This document shows, piece after piece, positions 34,481 through 44,846 of a stretch of 64,000 bases of DNA. Where the stretch lies: positions 101,530 through 165,529 of the forward strand of contig JBGSYC010000181.1 of assembly GCA_041751095.1 (NCBI GenBank), in the 5' to 3' direction. The position numbers and the translations under genes are program-made. The notes beneath the pieces were generated by a model. It made no database searches. It was not told the origin of the DNA and saw only the letters and a program-made list of their open reading frames with translations. Source of the stretch: JADCRZ01 sp041751095 (lineage in GTDB: Bacteria; Bacteroidota; Bacteroidia; Chitinophagales; Chitinophagaceae). Every line of letters begins with the position of its first letter. Position 1 is the first letter of the stretch.

Positions 34481-35329
34481 TTATATACCTGCATTGGCGA
34501 GAAAACCGCCATCTACAGGCACTACAATGCCTGTCACAAAACCTGCCGAAGCATCATCTATCAGCCAGTTTAAGCAACCGATCAGTTCGTCCGCCTGGCC
34601 AAAATGTTTCATAGGCGTTTGCCTGATGATATTTGCACCACGGTCGGTATAACCGCCATCGGCAGTCATCAACAATTTCTGGCTTCTGTCGTTGAGAAAA
34701 AAACCTGGTGCGATTGCATTCACCCGGATATTGGCGGGAGCCAGATATACGGCCAGCCATTGTGTAAAACTGGCAATACCTGCTTTAGCCATTGCGTATG
34801 CAGCAACCCTCGATAACGGCCGGTAACTGTTTAAGGAGGCTATATTCACAATACTGCCCCCACCATTTGCTGCCATATCTTTGCCAAAAATCTTACATGG
34901 TATTACGGTACCCATTGTGTTAACCTCTATAACATTTTTAAAAAGTGGTATATCAAGGTTAAAAAAACCACGGAAACCTTCTTCCGGCTCGTTAAGTTCT
35001 TTTTTGTCAAACTCGTTAATGGTGGTTACTGCCTGTGTTTGATTGCCGCCGGCTCCATTGATCAGTATGTTGCACAGCCCAAATTCCCTTTCAATGATAT
35101 CACGTGCATTATTCACGGCTTCAACGCTGGTAACGTCCGCGCTTACTGAAATAGCTGAACCGCCTGCTTCCCTGATCTGGCGTTCTACCAAGTTCAGTTT
35201 TTCCTTATCCCTGCCAAGGAGGGCTACCTTCATGCCCTGCATTGCCAGGGCCCTTGCCATTTCCGAACACAGGGTTCCTCCGGCTCCGGTTACTACAGCA
35301 ATTTTTTCTTTATTTGTGAAGACAGCCAT
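34481..35329 (-). CDS. uxuB: SDR oxidoreductase, probable D-mannonate oxidoreductase (fructuronate reductase)
   Basis: The 282-residue SDR has TGAGGTLCSEMARAL for NAD(P), NGAGGN, the catalytic YAMAKAG, and a long insert (about 95-125, ELNEPEEGFRGFFNLD) typical of the YjmF-type D-mannonate oxidoreductases. It would reduce D-fructuronate to D-mannonate, linking UxaC to UxuA, which flank it in the array. It lies 6 bases after uxaC. This class is unrelated to the longer E. coli UxuB but is called uxuB in Bacillus. Assignment is strongly supported by context. Confidence 0.88.
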   Translation of the reverse strand: MAVFTNKEKIAVVTGAGGTLCSEMARALAMQGMKVALLGRDKEKLNLVERQIREAGGSAISVSADVTSVEAVNNARDIIEREFGLCNILINGAGGNQTQAVTTINEFDKKELNEPEEGFRGFFNLDIPLFKNVIEVNTMGTVIPCKIFGKDMAANGGGSIVNIASLNSYRPLSRVAAYAMAKAGIASFTQWLAVYLAPANIRVNAIAPGFFLNDRSQKLLMTADGGYTDRGANIIRQTPMKHFGQADELIGCLNWLIDDASAGFVTGIVVPVDGGFLANAGI

Positions 35330-35335
35330 AAATGC

Positions 35336-36733
35336 TTACTTAAATATGAAATTTAAACTGTTATGGTAACATACATTCCTGATCAGCTCGTTGATCAATG
35401 GGATATCGTCCGGAAGTTCACCATTACTTATCCAGGTACCAACAACATTGCAGAGAATCCGCCGGAAATATTCATGCCGTGAAAAAGAAAGGAGGCTTCT
35501 TGAGTCTGTTGTCATTCCCACAAAATGACTCAGCAACCCGTAAGCTGATAAGGTTACGAGGTGTTGCCTGATGCCTTCATAATGGTCATTATACCACCAG
35601 GAAGGGCCGAACTGAATTTTACCGGCTTTGCCATCTTCAGCAAACGATCCGGTTAGTGTAGCAAAAGCCTCATTGTCAGCGGGGTTCAGGGTATACAGGA
35701 TGGTTCGTGGCAAATGACCGGTGCTTTCGAGGGCGTCAAGGAAATAACACAATGCCCCTATATCACAGGCGTTTCCGATGCACGCATAACCTCCGGCAGG
35801 GCCTGCCATTCTGCGCAGGCGCGAACTTGTATAGCGTTGCGCGCCTATATGAAGCTGCAGTACCCAGCCACGTTTGCAATATTCCTGACCCAGGAAAACC
35901 AGCATGTGCGATTTCAGAAGAACAGCATCTTCCCGCGTAAGAATGCCGCCGTTTTTACAGTCTGTAAACAATCCGGCTGCTATTGACTCAGCCGGCAACC
36001 GGAACGAAAATCCTGCATCTAAAGAGTGGTCCGCTAATTTGCAACCGGATGCAGCAAAATGATCCAGCCTTATCATTATTGCTTCTTTGTAATCATCCAA
36101 AGACCTTATTGTTCGAAACTGGAGGGAAAGCTTTTCCATCCAGCCCGAGCCAAAAGCGGAATCAAATGCAATGATCGAATCGCCACGCAAAGAGGGCAAT
36201 ACTTTTAATCCGATGCCCTTTCCGGTTGCGCTTTTATGAGGCTGCAGATCATCAGTGAGGTCATCGGAGGTACACACAACTTCTGCTTTCCACTTATGTA
36301 AGATATCCAATGCGCCAAAGCCTTCGCTTTGCAGAGAAGCATTGCAGGCATCCCATATTTCATCAGCATTCCGTTCTGTAAGCAGCACGTCTATCCCGAA
36401 AATGCGTTGCAACTCAAGGCAGCTCCAGTGAAACAATGGATTGCCAATTGTTTGGCCAAAGGTCTTTACCCAGTTATTATATTTTTCCCTGTCCGAAGCC
36501 GTTCCGGTAATGCCTTCTTCCGCAATGCCATTGATGCGCATGGCCCTGTGCTTGTAAGGGTCTTCCGTTATCCAGAGTTCAGCAACATTATGGAAGCGCT
36601 TGTTAACGGCCAGGTGATGAGGATTGATATGGTTATGATAATCTATCACCGGTAAATCCCGGGCAATAGCATGATACAGCCGTTCTGCGACTTTATTCTG
36701 CAAGAGAAAGTTTTCGTCTAAAAATGTTTTCAA
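35336..36733 (-). CDS. uxaC: glucuronate/galacturonate isomerase
   Basis: It isomerises D-glucuronate to D-fructuronate (and D-galacturonate to D-tagaturonate). The 465-residue amidohydrolase-superfamily protein begins with LPVIDYHNHINPHHLA, the HxH motif, and has LQLHIGAQRYTSSRLRRM (about 288-305) and the Asp-containing GMTTDSRSLLSFSRHEYFRRIL (about 413-434). It is 115 bases after the symporter gene and 6 bases before the SDR. Since UxuA/UxuB-type genes rather than uxaA/uxaB follow, the physiological branch is glucuronate. Confidence 0.96.
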   Translation of the reverse strand: MKTFLDENFLLQNKVAERLYHAIARDLPVIDYHNHINPHHLAVNKRFHNVAELWITEDPYKHRAMRINGIAEEGITGTASDREKYNNWVKTFGQTIGNPLFHWSCLELQRIFGIDVLLTERNADEIWDACNASLQSEGFGALDILHKWKAEVVCTSDDLTDDLQPHKSATGKGIGLKVLPSLRGDSIIAFDSAFGSGWMEKLSLQFRTIRSLDDYKEAIMIRLDHFAASGCKLADHSLDAGFSFRLPAESIAAGLFTDCKNGGILTREDAVLLKSHMLVFLGQEYCKRGWVLQLHIGAQRYTSSRLRRMAGPAGGYACIGNACDIGALCYFLDALESTGHLPRTILYTLNPADNEAFATLTGSFAEDGKAGKIQFGPSWWYNDHYEGIRQHLVTLSAYGLLSHFVGMTTDSRSLLSFSRHEYFRRILCNVVGTWISNGELPDDIPLINELIRNVCYHNSLNFIFK

Positions 36734-36848
36734 TTCAAATGTGCTTTAACGGGGTTATCATTCATTATCCATTTGGCTATATCAAAGGCATCATGCCTGG
36801 TGTACAATCTGTACAGTCGTCTGCCGGAATATGGCCCCGCGATTATGA

Positions 36849-38567
36849 TTATTCATAGATATCTTTTTTTGCCAGTTCATTTATATCTATTGATACTTTG
36901 CCTGTATCTGCCACCACTTTCTTACGCCTGTTGAGATACCACATGGTTGCTGCCAAAGCTAAACATATGATACCTGCACCAAGCGAGAATCCGCCACTTG
37001 AATTTTTTATCGATGGAATGCTCATCATTATGAACAATGAACCGGTAACCAGTAGCGCTACAGCATAAAGTTTATTCATAGCCCTCTGAAAATTCCAATT
37101 TTCAACAGGTTTCTGCGCTTCTGTCAACGGGGTAGCGATCTTCTTAAAAAAAAGGTTAACGTTGTGAATATATGCCGGGTTGTTATGCTCAATTAAACCC
37201 GATGCAAGAAATACGGATATACAGATAATTATCTCTATCAACGTTCCCAGTTCCCAGCTTATCTGCGGTTGTGCATTTAGTATCAACCCTGTTACAATGC
37301 CGATCACCACGGTTGCGAGCGCACCCCAGGGTTGCGGTTTTTTAAGCACGATACCCAATATCAATGGTATTGTCATCGGAATGGCAAATAAGCCGGTGAA
37401 TAATTTATTGGCTTCAAAAGCCCCGCCAAAGCCCCCCACATACAAAGCACCTGTAGTTATCATGGCGCCCAGAAATAAGGTCATTAACCTGCCTACCCAC
37501 AACAGTTCAATATCCCCGGCATTTTTCTTAAAAAGCCGCTGGTAAATATCTTTGGTTAACACCCCTGCAGTAACATTGTATTCGCCACTCAGCACACTCA
37601 TCGTTGCTGCAAACATAGCTGCTACCATTAATCCCATAATGCCTGGTGGAAGCAGCTTAAGGCTGACGCTTACATATGCCATTTCCGGGTTTTCCAGGTT
37701 CGGTATGATAGCCCTCGCAGCGATGGATGGGAAAAGAAATATGACCGGAAAGATAAAAAACAACACAGCGCTTAACAATGCCTGCTTTTTTCCGGCCTTC
37801 TCATCCCGAACACTATAAAATCGCTGGATAAACGTCCAGTTACCACTGTATTTTATCAGGATCATCAGATAGTATACCATAATGTACAATGGTATTCCCT
37901 TTTCGCCGTTTGTCCAGTTGAAATGACCGGGAATTGTTTGCATGAGATGCTGAATCCCTCCGGCAGCTTTTATCGTAAGCGGTACGAGAATGAGTGTAGC
38001 AACAATTAAAATTACAAACTGCACTACGTCGGTGATCACCACTGCCCATAATCCCCCGGCAATGGTATACATAGCTACGATGATGCCGCATACCAGTATC
38101 GAGGTTTCCAGACTGATACCGGTAGCTGCTTTCAGGAAGAGTCCAAGGGCATACAGCCGCACCATATTATCCAGTATTTTAAAACCCACACCCGACCATG
38201 AAAATATCTGCCGCACGGCCGGACTAAATCTTGTTTCCAGATATTCCATCGGTGTGCTGATGCCTGCCCGTCTCCATCTTTTGGCAAATACGGCAGCACC
38301 AACCAAAGCCGGTAAAACAGTGCTCCAGATCAAAGTAATGGCAATCATGCCGTCGCTATAAGCAATGCCTGCGTAGGCCACAAAAATGAATGTGCTGAAC
38401 TTGGTCATGAAGTTGCTGATGGCGCCCGACACCCACGGAATGGAATTGCCTCCCTTGAAGTAATCGCCAATATTTTTTACAAACTTTCCCAGGAATAGCC
38501 CTATTCCTGCCATCAATACCATATATACTGCTATGGCGGTATAATCTAAAGGTTGTAATGATTTCAT
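36849..38567 (-). CDS. sodium:solute symporter family transporter
   Basis: The 572-residue inner-membrane protein has about 14 transmembrane segments of the SSS (SGLT) family, with the start DYTAIAVYMVLMAGIGLFLGK and a core PMEYLETRFSPAVRQIFSWSG. It also shows WAVVITDVVQFVILI and AAMFAATMSVLSGEYNVTAGVLTKDIYQR. It would bring the monomer or small oligomer from the periplasm to the cytosol with sodium. Position between the glycoside hydrolase and uxaC suggests a uronic acid or uronate-containing sugar, an inference. A GC-rich hairpin (about 38689-38720) lies in the 189-base gap upstream. Confidence 0.93.
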   Translation of the reverse strand: MKSLQPLDYTAIAVYMVLMAGIGLFLGKFVKNIGDYFKGGNSIPWVSGAISNFMTKFSTFIFVAYAGIAYSDGMIAITLIWSTVLPALVGAAVFAKRWRRAGISTPMEYLETRFSPAVRQIFSWSGVGFKILDNMVRLYALGLFLKAATGISLETSILVCGIIVAMYTIAGGLWAVVITDVVQFVILIVATLILVPLTIKAAGGIQHLMQTIPGHFNWTNGEKGIPLYIMVYYLMILIKYSGNWTFIQRFYSVRDEKAGKKQALLSAVLFFIFPVIFLFPSIAARAIIPNLENPEMAYVSVSLKLLPPGIMGLMVAAMFAATMSVLSGEYNVTAGVLTKDIYQRLFKKNAGDIELLWVGRLMTLFLGAMITTGALYVGGFGGAFEANKLFTGLFAIPMTIPLILGIVLKKPQPWGALATVVIGIVTGLILNAQPQISWELGTLIEIIICISVFLASGLIEHNNPAYIHNVNLFFKKIATPLTEAQKPVENWNFQRAMNKLYAVALLVTGSLFIMMSIPSIKNSSGGFSLGAGIICLALAATMWYLNRRKKVVADTGKVSIDINELAKKDIYE

Positions 38568-38756
38568 TTGACCTGGCCGTATGCTTTACAAGGTTTATTA
38601 AAGTTCTATTCTTCCGTGAGTATGCTTCCGGCTGCCACACTACTGCCATCTGTTGATACCCGTTCAATTGTACACTTACCGCAGCGCATTGCCCCTGCCT
38701 GGAAAAATGAACAGGCGGGCATTATATCGATTGATGTAAACGGGCGTTTTATATTT

Positions 38757-40178
38757 TTAAAGCGTGATAACTTTTTCGGCAATAGCAACGGGATAATCAG
38801 GAACCGGAATATTGCTAAACGTCGACATACCACCTGATTTCTTCCATTGGCCTTTTGGAATTTCGTAAACTATCCCTGAAATCAGATCAACAAAAACCGG
38901 CTGTTTAAACATACCCGTAACCGTTATAGTAGCAAGCCTCGGTTTATAGGTGTCTTCCGGTTTTGCGTCGCTGGACCAAAGCGTTACCAGGAATCCTTTA
39001 TTGATTTTGTGCCGGTACCCGAAAACCTCAACCTTCTCCTGATCGGTAGTAGGTTTATTAGCAGTAAGTAGTTCTAACTGGTTATCAAAAAGCGAAAATA
39101 CATGTTGCGCTGCTTTGTACGCAAGCTTCGGTCTTTCGATGGTTTTGTCGGGGTTGGTTTTGAGCAGGCCCTTGGTATTGATGCCGGTCATGTGGTCGCC
39201 GGCTGCATAATGCATATCACTAATGGTAAATAAATTGGTGGCAATGCCACGGCCGTGATCACCAAGCATGCGGCGCAGATCCCACTTCCCCTGCGTTAGT
39301 TCAGACCAATCATATTGTCTGAGTGCACCGATGGTTATTTCTTTAGGAGTGGAAGGCGCACCGTTTTCACCCTGCATAAAAACGATTTCAGGTTTATACT
39401 GCCAAACCATTTCTCTTAACTTTTCGATAACCGGGTAAGAATCATCAGGGTTGGCGCTGTAGCCGTGATACGTCAGGATATCAACCAGGTTCAATTTGTT
39501 TTCCGATTTCAACAGCTTGAAGAGGGGCTCAACAAATTCACGACGGTTAGGCCCCGCCAGGCCAAAAGCCATAAGCCGTGCGTGGGGCTGCAATTGCCGC
39601 ACCAGCTCAGCCGTGCGGACATAGAACACAGCGTATTGCTCGCCGGTTATTTTGTCTGGCCCGGCTATATCCGGTTCGTTCCATATCTCCCACTCCGTTA
39701 CCTGGCTTTTATACCGGCTTACCATTGCACGAACCCAATTGTCCCACGCCGAAATAGCCTCCCGTGAAGTCGGTAAAGCGCCGGCAAGCCTGGCTTCGCC
39801 GCCACCTTCATAGACAGGGTTGCCATAAGAAAGCTCTATCCACGGGGCAACTCCCTGCGAGAAAGCATCATTAACGATGGCATCAAGCCATGCAAAATCA
39901 AGCTGCCCTTTTACCTTCTCGCATTTGGCCCAGCCACCCTGCAAACGGATGCGTTTGGCCCCAAGTGGCCCCAGGTATTTTTTATACGAGTGGTAATCGG
40001 TATAGTCCCGGTCGAGCGTTTCGCCGCCAATGCTCCAGGTGGAGCTTTTAATTTCTTTAGCCGAACGTGTTTTTAACCGGCCTGCCTGTTTCCAGTTTAT
40101 CTGGGCCGTTAAATGATCAGCATTCCAGCTAACAAGCACCAGACATAGTAACAGGCTGGTAAAGTTTTTTTTTCTCAT
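38757..40178 (-). CDS. exported clan GH-A glycoside hydrolase (GH39/GH5-like)
   Basis: The 473-residue product has a signal peptide (to LTAQ, residue 25) and a TIM barrel of clan GH-A. The pattern WEIWNEPD supplies the acid/base Glu168 and FMQGENGAPS the nucleophile Glu271; YHGY before it is also typical. The C-terminal strands (VFGYRHKINKGFLVTLWSSD and after) form the usual beta-sandwich. Specificity is not certain; GH39 members include xylosidases and iduronidases, which fits a uronate locus. It lies between susD (21 bases upstream) and the symporter. Confidence 0.85.
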   Translation of the reverse strand: MRKKNFTSLLLCLVLVSWNADHLTAQINWKQAGRLKTRSAKEIKSSTWSIGGETLDRDYTDYHSYKKYLGPLGAKRIRLQGGWAKCEKVKGQLDFAWLDAIVNDAFSQGVAPWIELSYGNPVYEGGGEARLAGALPTSREAISAWDNWVRAMVSRYKSQVTEWEIWNEPDIAGPDKITGEQYAVFYVRTAELVRQLQPHARLMAFGLAGPNRREFVEPLFKLLKSENKLNLVDILTYHGYSANPDDSYPVIEKLREMVWQYKPEIVFMQGENGAPSTPKEITIGALRQYDWSELTQGKWDLRRMLGDHGRGIATNLFTISDMHYAAGDHMTGINTKGLLKTNPDKTIERPKLAYKAAQHVFSLFDNQLELLTANKPTTDQEKVEVFGYRHKINKGFLVTLWSSDAKPEDTYKPRLATITVTGMFKQPVFVDLISGIVYEIPKGQWKKSGGMSTFSNIPVPDYPVAIAEKVITL

Positions 40179-40199
40179 GAGTAAACAGGTCTTTATTTG

Positions 40200-41675
40200 T
40201 TAATAGCCCGCGTTTTGGCCCAGGCCGGGATTTAATTCCAATTCGCGTTGGGGAACAGGGTATAAAACATGATGCGGCTTTATCGGATATCCTTTCGCGG
40301 TCATCACCTCCAGCAGGCGGCCGGTGCGAACCAGATCAAACCATCGGTGACTTTCAAAGGCGAATTCTAAACGCCGTTCTTTTTCCATTGCCAATCGGAA
40401 CGCGGCAGCATTCAGGCCGGACAAATCACTCTGCTGCGGAAGCGCGGCAGTTATCGAAAAACCAAAAGCGCGGCGCCGTACCATATTCAGGTATCGTAGC
40501 GCTTCGGTAAGGTTTCCGTTTTCATGTAAAGCCTCTGCATACATCAGTATAACATCTGCGTAACGGAAAATCGGAAAATCTACATCGGAATCATTGGGGA
40601 TAACCCCTGTTTGCCGGAATTTTATCGCGTAGCGTTCATTAACAGTGCTGCCCTGGGCAGTTTTATAAGAAGTAGCCACGGAAGCGGCTTTCCTCAAATC
40701 ACCGTTTTCATATGCGCTCACCAGGTCCGCGGTAGGGCGGTTAATGCCACCACCAAGCCCACCCGTAATACCAAATTCGGGCACATTTACATTGAATGGC
40801 AGCCAGGAGGAATACAAACTACTGCCCTGCCCTATCTGACCGGATTTGTACTGTACAGCGATTAAAACTTCTTTGTTATTGGCGAACGAAGTAGAAGCCG
40901 CGAATACATCAGCGTAGTTCGGCATTAAACTGAATCTATTCACATCAATGATTTCTTTCAGCTTCAGCGCGGATTTGTCAAATTGCTTTAATGTGAGGTA
41001 TACTTTACCTAAAAGCGCTTTCGCAGTCCATTTCGAGGCCCGCCCCGCATTGGCAGCCGAAATAACGTCGGGCAACTTTGCTTCTGCTATTTTCAAGTCA
41101 CTTTCAATAAGAGCATATACCTCGGCTAGGGGGTTGCGGGAAAGGTTGCTGGCTCCGTTCGGGTTATTGATTTCAATCCTTACAAGGGGCACATTACCAA
41201 AGAGGCGCACCAGGTTAAAGTAGAACATGGATCGTAGAAAATGGGCTTCTGCTTCGTACTGACTTTTTAAAGTTGCATCAAATTCAATACTGTTGATACG
41301 ATCTAATATTGCATTTGCGCGGGCAATACCGGCATAATGCCCCACCCACGCCGAACTGAAATAACTGTTGGAAAGAGAGAAATTAAAGTCTTCGATTTCA
41401 AAGGAGCTGATGTTGACCGGCTGGCGCGTTGATCCATAGTCAGTATTATCTGTTACCGTTTCGCCGAGCCAGATAAGAGACCCGGTTCCATTTCCGTATA
41501 AGCCCGGGTGCTTTAGTGTAGCGTAAGTGCCTACTACCGCGTTGTTAAAATCCTCGGGGGTTTTATAAAAATTACCGACGGTTCTTTCGGTTACGGGAAT
41601 TACTTCCAGGAAATCTTTCCTGCACCCGGTGAGCAATACAGACAGCAGGGTGAATATTGCGAATGTAATCTTCAT
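40200..41675 (-). CDS. RagB/SusD family nutrient uptake lipoprotein
   Basis: This is the surface ligand-binding lipoprotein of the uronate locus. From the ATG at 41675 (MKITFAIFTLLSVLLTGCRKDFLE) it has 491 residues with the lipobox Cys at position 18; the ATG at 41714 overlaps the susC stop but would put 13 polar residues before the signal. TPR-like helices follow (TEAEFYKTPEDF type: TVGNFYKTPEDFNNAVVGTYATL), then EAHFLRSMFYFNLVRLFGNVPLV and the C-terminal EKERRLEFAFESHRWFDLVRTGR signature, all typical of SusD/RagB. Confidence 0.95.
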   Translation of the reverse strand: MKITFAIFTLLSVLLTGCRKDFLEVIPVTERTVGNFYKTPEDFNNAVVGTYATLKHPGLYGNGTGSLIWLGETVTDNTDYGSTRQPVNISSFEIEDFNFSLSNSYFSSAWVGHYAGIARANAILDRINSIEFDATLKSQYEAEAHFLRSMFYFNLVRLFGNVPLVRIEINNPNGASNLSRNPLAEVYALIESDLKIAEAKLPDVISAANAGRASKWTAKALLGKVYLTLKQFDKSALKLKEIIDVNRFSLMPNYADVFAASTSFANNKEVLIAVQYKSGQIGQGSSLYSSWLPFNVNVPEFGITGGLGGGINRPTADLVSAYENGDLRKAASVATSYKTAQGSTVNERYAIKFRQTGVIPNDSDVDFPIFRYADVILMYAEALHENGNLTEALRYLNMVRRRAFGFSITAALPQQSDLSGLNAAAFRLAMEKERRLEFAFESHRWFDLVRTGRLLEVMTAKGYPIKPHHVLYPVPQRELELNPGLGQNAGY

Positions 41676-41710
41676 ATATAAATGTTTAAACGGATATAAT
41701 TCCACTGAGA

Positions 41711-44700
41711 TCAAAATGACAGGTTAACACCCATAATAAAAGATCGTGCGTTGGGGTAAGAACCAAAATCGACACGTGAGGCCAGAATATTGTCGCCTGA
41801 ATTACTTACTTCCGGGTCGTAGCCATTGAATTTTGTGAAGGTGAAAGGGTTAGTTGCCGTAGCATACAGCCGGAGACCCTGCATGAGAATTTTCTGCGAC
41901 AGGCTGTTGGATAGGGTATAGTTCAGAGTAACCGTACGAATCCGCAGATAGGATCCATCGAACAGATATTGGGAAGAATAAATGGTGTTGCTGTTCCGGC
42001 CGCCCCTGATCGAGCGCCCATAGCGCCCATCACCCGGACGTTCCGGTGATATAAAGCGATTGTCATACACATATTTGGTATTGTTCTGCACGCCCGAGTT
42101 ATTGATCATAAAGGTGGCATCATAGATCTGGTGACCTACCATTCCATTGGCGGTGATATCTAAACTAATGTTCCTGTACGAAAAGGTATTGCTAAAGCCG
42201 AAGAAATAATCAGGGTGCGGACTTCCCAGTACCTCCCGGTCGTTGTCGTTGATAACGCCATTCCCATCTACGTCCTTCCACTTTACATCGCCGGCTTTGG
42301 CGAACGGCTGGAGGATTGTGCCTGCTGCATTTGCATAATCGGTTACTTCTTTGGCAGTCTGGAATATGCCCAGTTGCCGTCGACCATAAAATACGCCAAC
42401 AGGATAGCCAACCTGAGTTACGTGAGTATTTCCCCGGCCGCCGGTAGAGCCAAATATCTTCTCTCCTTCGGTGCTCATAGCCAGCACCTTGTTCCGGTTG
42501 AAGGTAATATTGAAATTGGTATTCCATTTGAAATCACCCACCAGGTTACGCGTTGTCACTGCTAATTCGACGCCCCGGTTCTGAACCTTCCCTAAATTCA
42601 CTACTGCGCTGGTGAGACCCGTTGCACCAGGCACCGAAATGACAAATAGCATATCGGTGTTTCGCTTTTCATAATAATCAGCGGTGAATGATACACGGTA
42701 GTTTAGCAAGGACAGGTCTATCCCAAAGTCCATCTGCTTCATCGATTCCCAACCCAATTGATCATTTGAAAATGAGCTGCGTACCAATCCCGGCGTTAAG
42801 GCATCGCCGATCACGTAATTGGCATCGGACAACTGGCCGATAGCCCGGTAGTTACCGATATTGTTATTACCTGTTAAACCATAACTGGCACGGATCTTCA
42901 GGTCTGAAACAAACGGGATGCTTTTCATAAAAGGTTCTTCGGATATCCGCCATCCGACTGACGCTGATGGAAAAGTACCCCAGCGGTTATTAGCTCCAAA
43001 ACGCGAAGAACCGTCACGGCGAAGGGTACCCGTAAACAAATATTTATCGTTGAAAGAATAATTTACCCGGCTAAGCCACGATAAGATCGTGTATTCCTGT
43101 ATGTTCTGCGAGCCGCTGTTTACGGTGCCGCCATTGATGTTTTCCACCAGGTTATCCGGAAAATTTGCAGCCCCCGCACTGATTCCATCGTTGATGGCTT
43201 TTTGAGCGGTGAAACCGCCTAATAAATCGAATGTGTGCTGTTTGACAGATCTTTTATAGGTTAAAGTATTTTCTGTTAACCAGTTGATGTTTTCGGTTTG
43301 GGATGCTGAAGCTGAAGCCAGGCCAACCGGGGCACTGGCACTCAGGGTAGAAGGTATCCATATCTGTGTTTTATAATAGTTTACATCGGCCCCCACGGTC
43401 GTCCTGAACTTTAGGCTGGGAATAATACTATATTCTGCATATGCGTTGGCTAACATCCGGAATTGGGCAAGCGGATTTTTGTATTCGTTAGCAATTTTAA
43501 CCGGGTTCTGAATATTGGTATACCCTTCCGGTGTCGGAATGAGGCTTCCATAGGAACCATCTGCCCTGTAAACCGGAATATTCGGGGCCATGGACAATGC
43601 TGACTGGATAATGCCAAACGACCCATAATGCTCGGCAACAGGTAAGTTTTTCTGAGTGATATAGCTGGGCGCCAAAGATGCTCCAACAGACAGGCGTTCC
43701 GAGACCTTCCCGTCGAGGTTGGCCCTGAAGCTATAGCGTTTCAAATTGGTGTTTAGAATGATCCCCTGCTGGTGAAAGTAACCGCCCGACAGCGCATATT
43801 TAAAATTTTCAGAGCCCCCGGAGGCCGATAGCTGGTAGTTGCTGATAGGGGCATTCCGGAAAATGGCGTCCTGCCAGTCGGTGCCTTCTCCCAAAGCCGT
43901 TGGATCCTGTAACTCCGCCGGAATGCGGTAAGATGCAGGGCGCAGGCTACCGGGATCGGTAATCCTGCCGTTGGGAACATTATCCAGGTAACCATTGTTA
44001 CGCCCATCAACCACAAACTGGGCATATTCCGCCGCATTCATCATCTCAATCTTTTTGGCAACCTGCTGTACACCGGAATAAGCGTCTAACTCCAGGCGGG
44101 CCTTGCCGGCTTTGCCGCGTCTTGTTGTTATAATAATTACGCCGTTAGAACCCCGCGACCCGTAAATCGCCGTAGCTGAAGCATCTTTCAGCACATCGAT
44201 GGACTCTATGTCGTTCGGATTTATGGTATTGAGCGGATTACCAACGCCGGCGTTCGCGACCGGAAAGCCATCGATCACAAAAAGTGGTTCGTTACCGCCG
44301 GAAATAGACCCAATACCCCGGATCAAAATATTGGTATTGCCTCCCGGCGCCCCTGAAGTACTTGAAATTTGTAAACCCGACACCTTCCCCTGCAGGGCCT
44401 GATCGAGCCCTGAAACCGGCACCTGCTGAATATCTTTACCGGAAACGGACGATATGGCCCCCGTCAGTTCCTTTTTCGTGCGGGTACCGTAACCAACCAC
44501 TACTACGTCATTCAACTGCTGCGATTCTTCCGTTAAGGTGATACTGATCTCATTTTGATTTCCCACCGCAACTTCCCTCGGTGCAAAACCAACGTTGGTT
44601 AAAACCAGTATCGGTGAGGAACTCGTAAGCCTTATGGAAAAACTTCCATCATCTTTTGAAACAGCAGCATTGGCCGTTCCTTTTTCGGTTATGGTAACAC

Positions 44701-44827
44701 CGGCAAGCGCCTGTCTTGCTTCTCCGGTTACTTTACCTGAAAGTGTTTTCTGAGCAATAACATTTGCAGATACCACTACTAAAAATGAAAACAAGACAAA
44801 AGTCCTGAAGACGGGATAGCAACTCAT
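41711..44827 (-). CDS. SusC/RagA family TonB-linked outer membrane protein
   Basis: This is the outer-membrane channel of the uronate locus, 1038 residues. Signal peptide (to NVIAQ), carboxypeptidase-like regulatory domain (LSGKVTGEARQALAGVTITEKGT, about 28-100), TonB-box-like DVVVVGYGT (about 105-113), plug domain (VSGLDQALQGKVSGLQI, then GIGSISGGNEPLFVIDGFPV) and a full barrel ending FIMGVNLSF. It is the first gene of an eight-gene minus-strand array. Its upstream region has a -7 box (44907-44914) and a palindrome shared with the IclR gene (44847-44861). Confidence 0.96.
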   Translation of the reverse strand: MSCYPVFRTFVLFSFLVVVSANVIAQKTLSGKVTGEARQALAGVTITEKGTANAAVSKDDGSFSIRLTSSSPILVLTNVGFAPREVAVGNQNEISITLTEESQQLNDVVVVGYGTRTKKELTGAISSVSGKDIQQVPVSGLDQALQGKVSGLQISSTSGAPGGNTNILIRGIGSISGGNEPLFVIDGFPVANAGVGNPLNTINPNDIESIDVLKDASATAIYGSRGSNGVIIITTRRGKAGKARLELDAYSGVQQVAKKIEMMNAAEYAQFVVDGRNNGYLDNVPNGRITDPGSLRPASYRIPAELQDPTALGEGTDWQDAIFRNAPISNYQLSASGGSENFKYALSGGYFHQQGIILNTNLKRYSFRANLDGKVSERLSVGASLAPSYITQKNLPVAEHYGSFGIIQSALSMAPNIPVYRADGSYGSLIPTPEGYTNIQNPVKIANEYKNPLAQFRMLANAYAEYSIIPSLKFRTTVGADVNYYKTQIWIPSTLSASAPVGLASASASQTENINWLTENTLTYKRSVKQHTFDLLGGFTAQKAINDGISAGAANFPDNLVENINGGTVNSGSQNIQEYTILSWLSRVNYSFNDKYLFTGTLRRDGSSRFGANNRWGTFPSASVGWRISEEPFMKSIPFVSDLKIRASYGLTGNNNIGNYRAIGQLSDANYVIGDALTPGLVRSSFSNDQLGWESMKQMDFGIDLSLLNYRVSFTADYYEKRNTDMLFVISVPGATGLTSAVVNLGKVQNRGVELAVTTRNLVGDFKWNTNFNITFNRNKVLAMSTEGEKIFGSTGGRGNTHVTQVGYPVGVFYGRRQLGIFQTAKEVTDYANAAGTILQPFAKAGDVKWKDVDGNGVINDNDREVLGSPHPDYFFGFSNTFSYRNISLDITANGMVGHQIYDATFMINNSGVQNNTKYVYDNRFISPERPGDGRYGRSIRGGRNSNTIYSSQYLFDGSYLRIRTVTLNYTLSNSLSQKILMQGLRLYATATNPFTFTKFNGYDPEVSNSGDNILASRVDFGSYPNARSFIMGVNLSF

Positions 44828-44846
44828 AAAGCAATCGTTTAATTAA

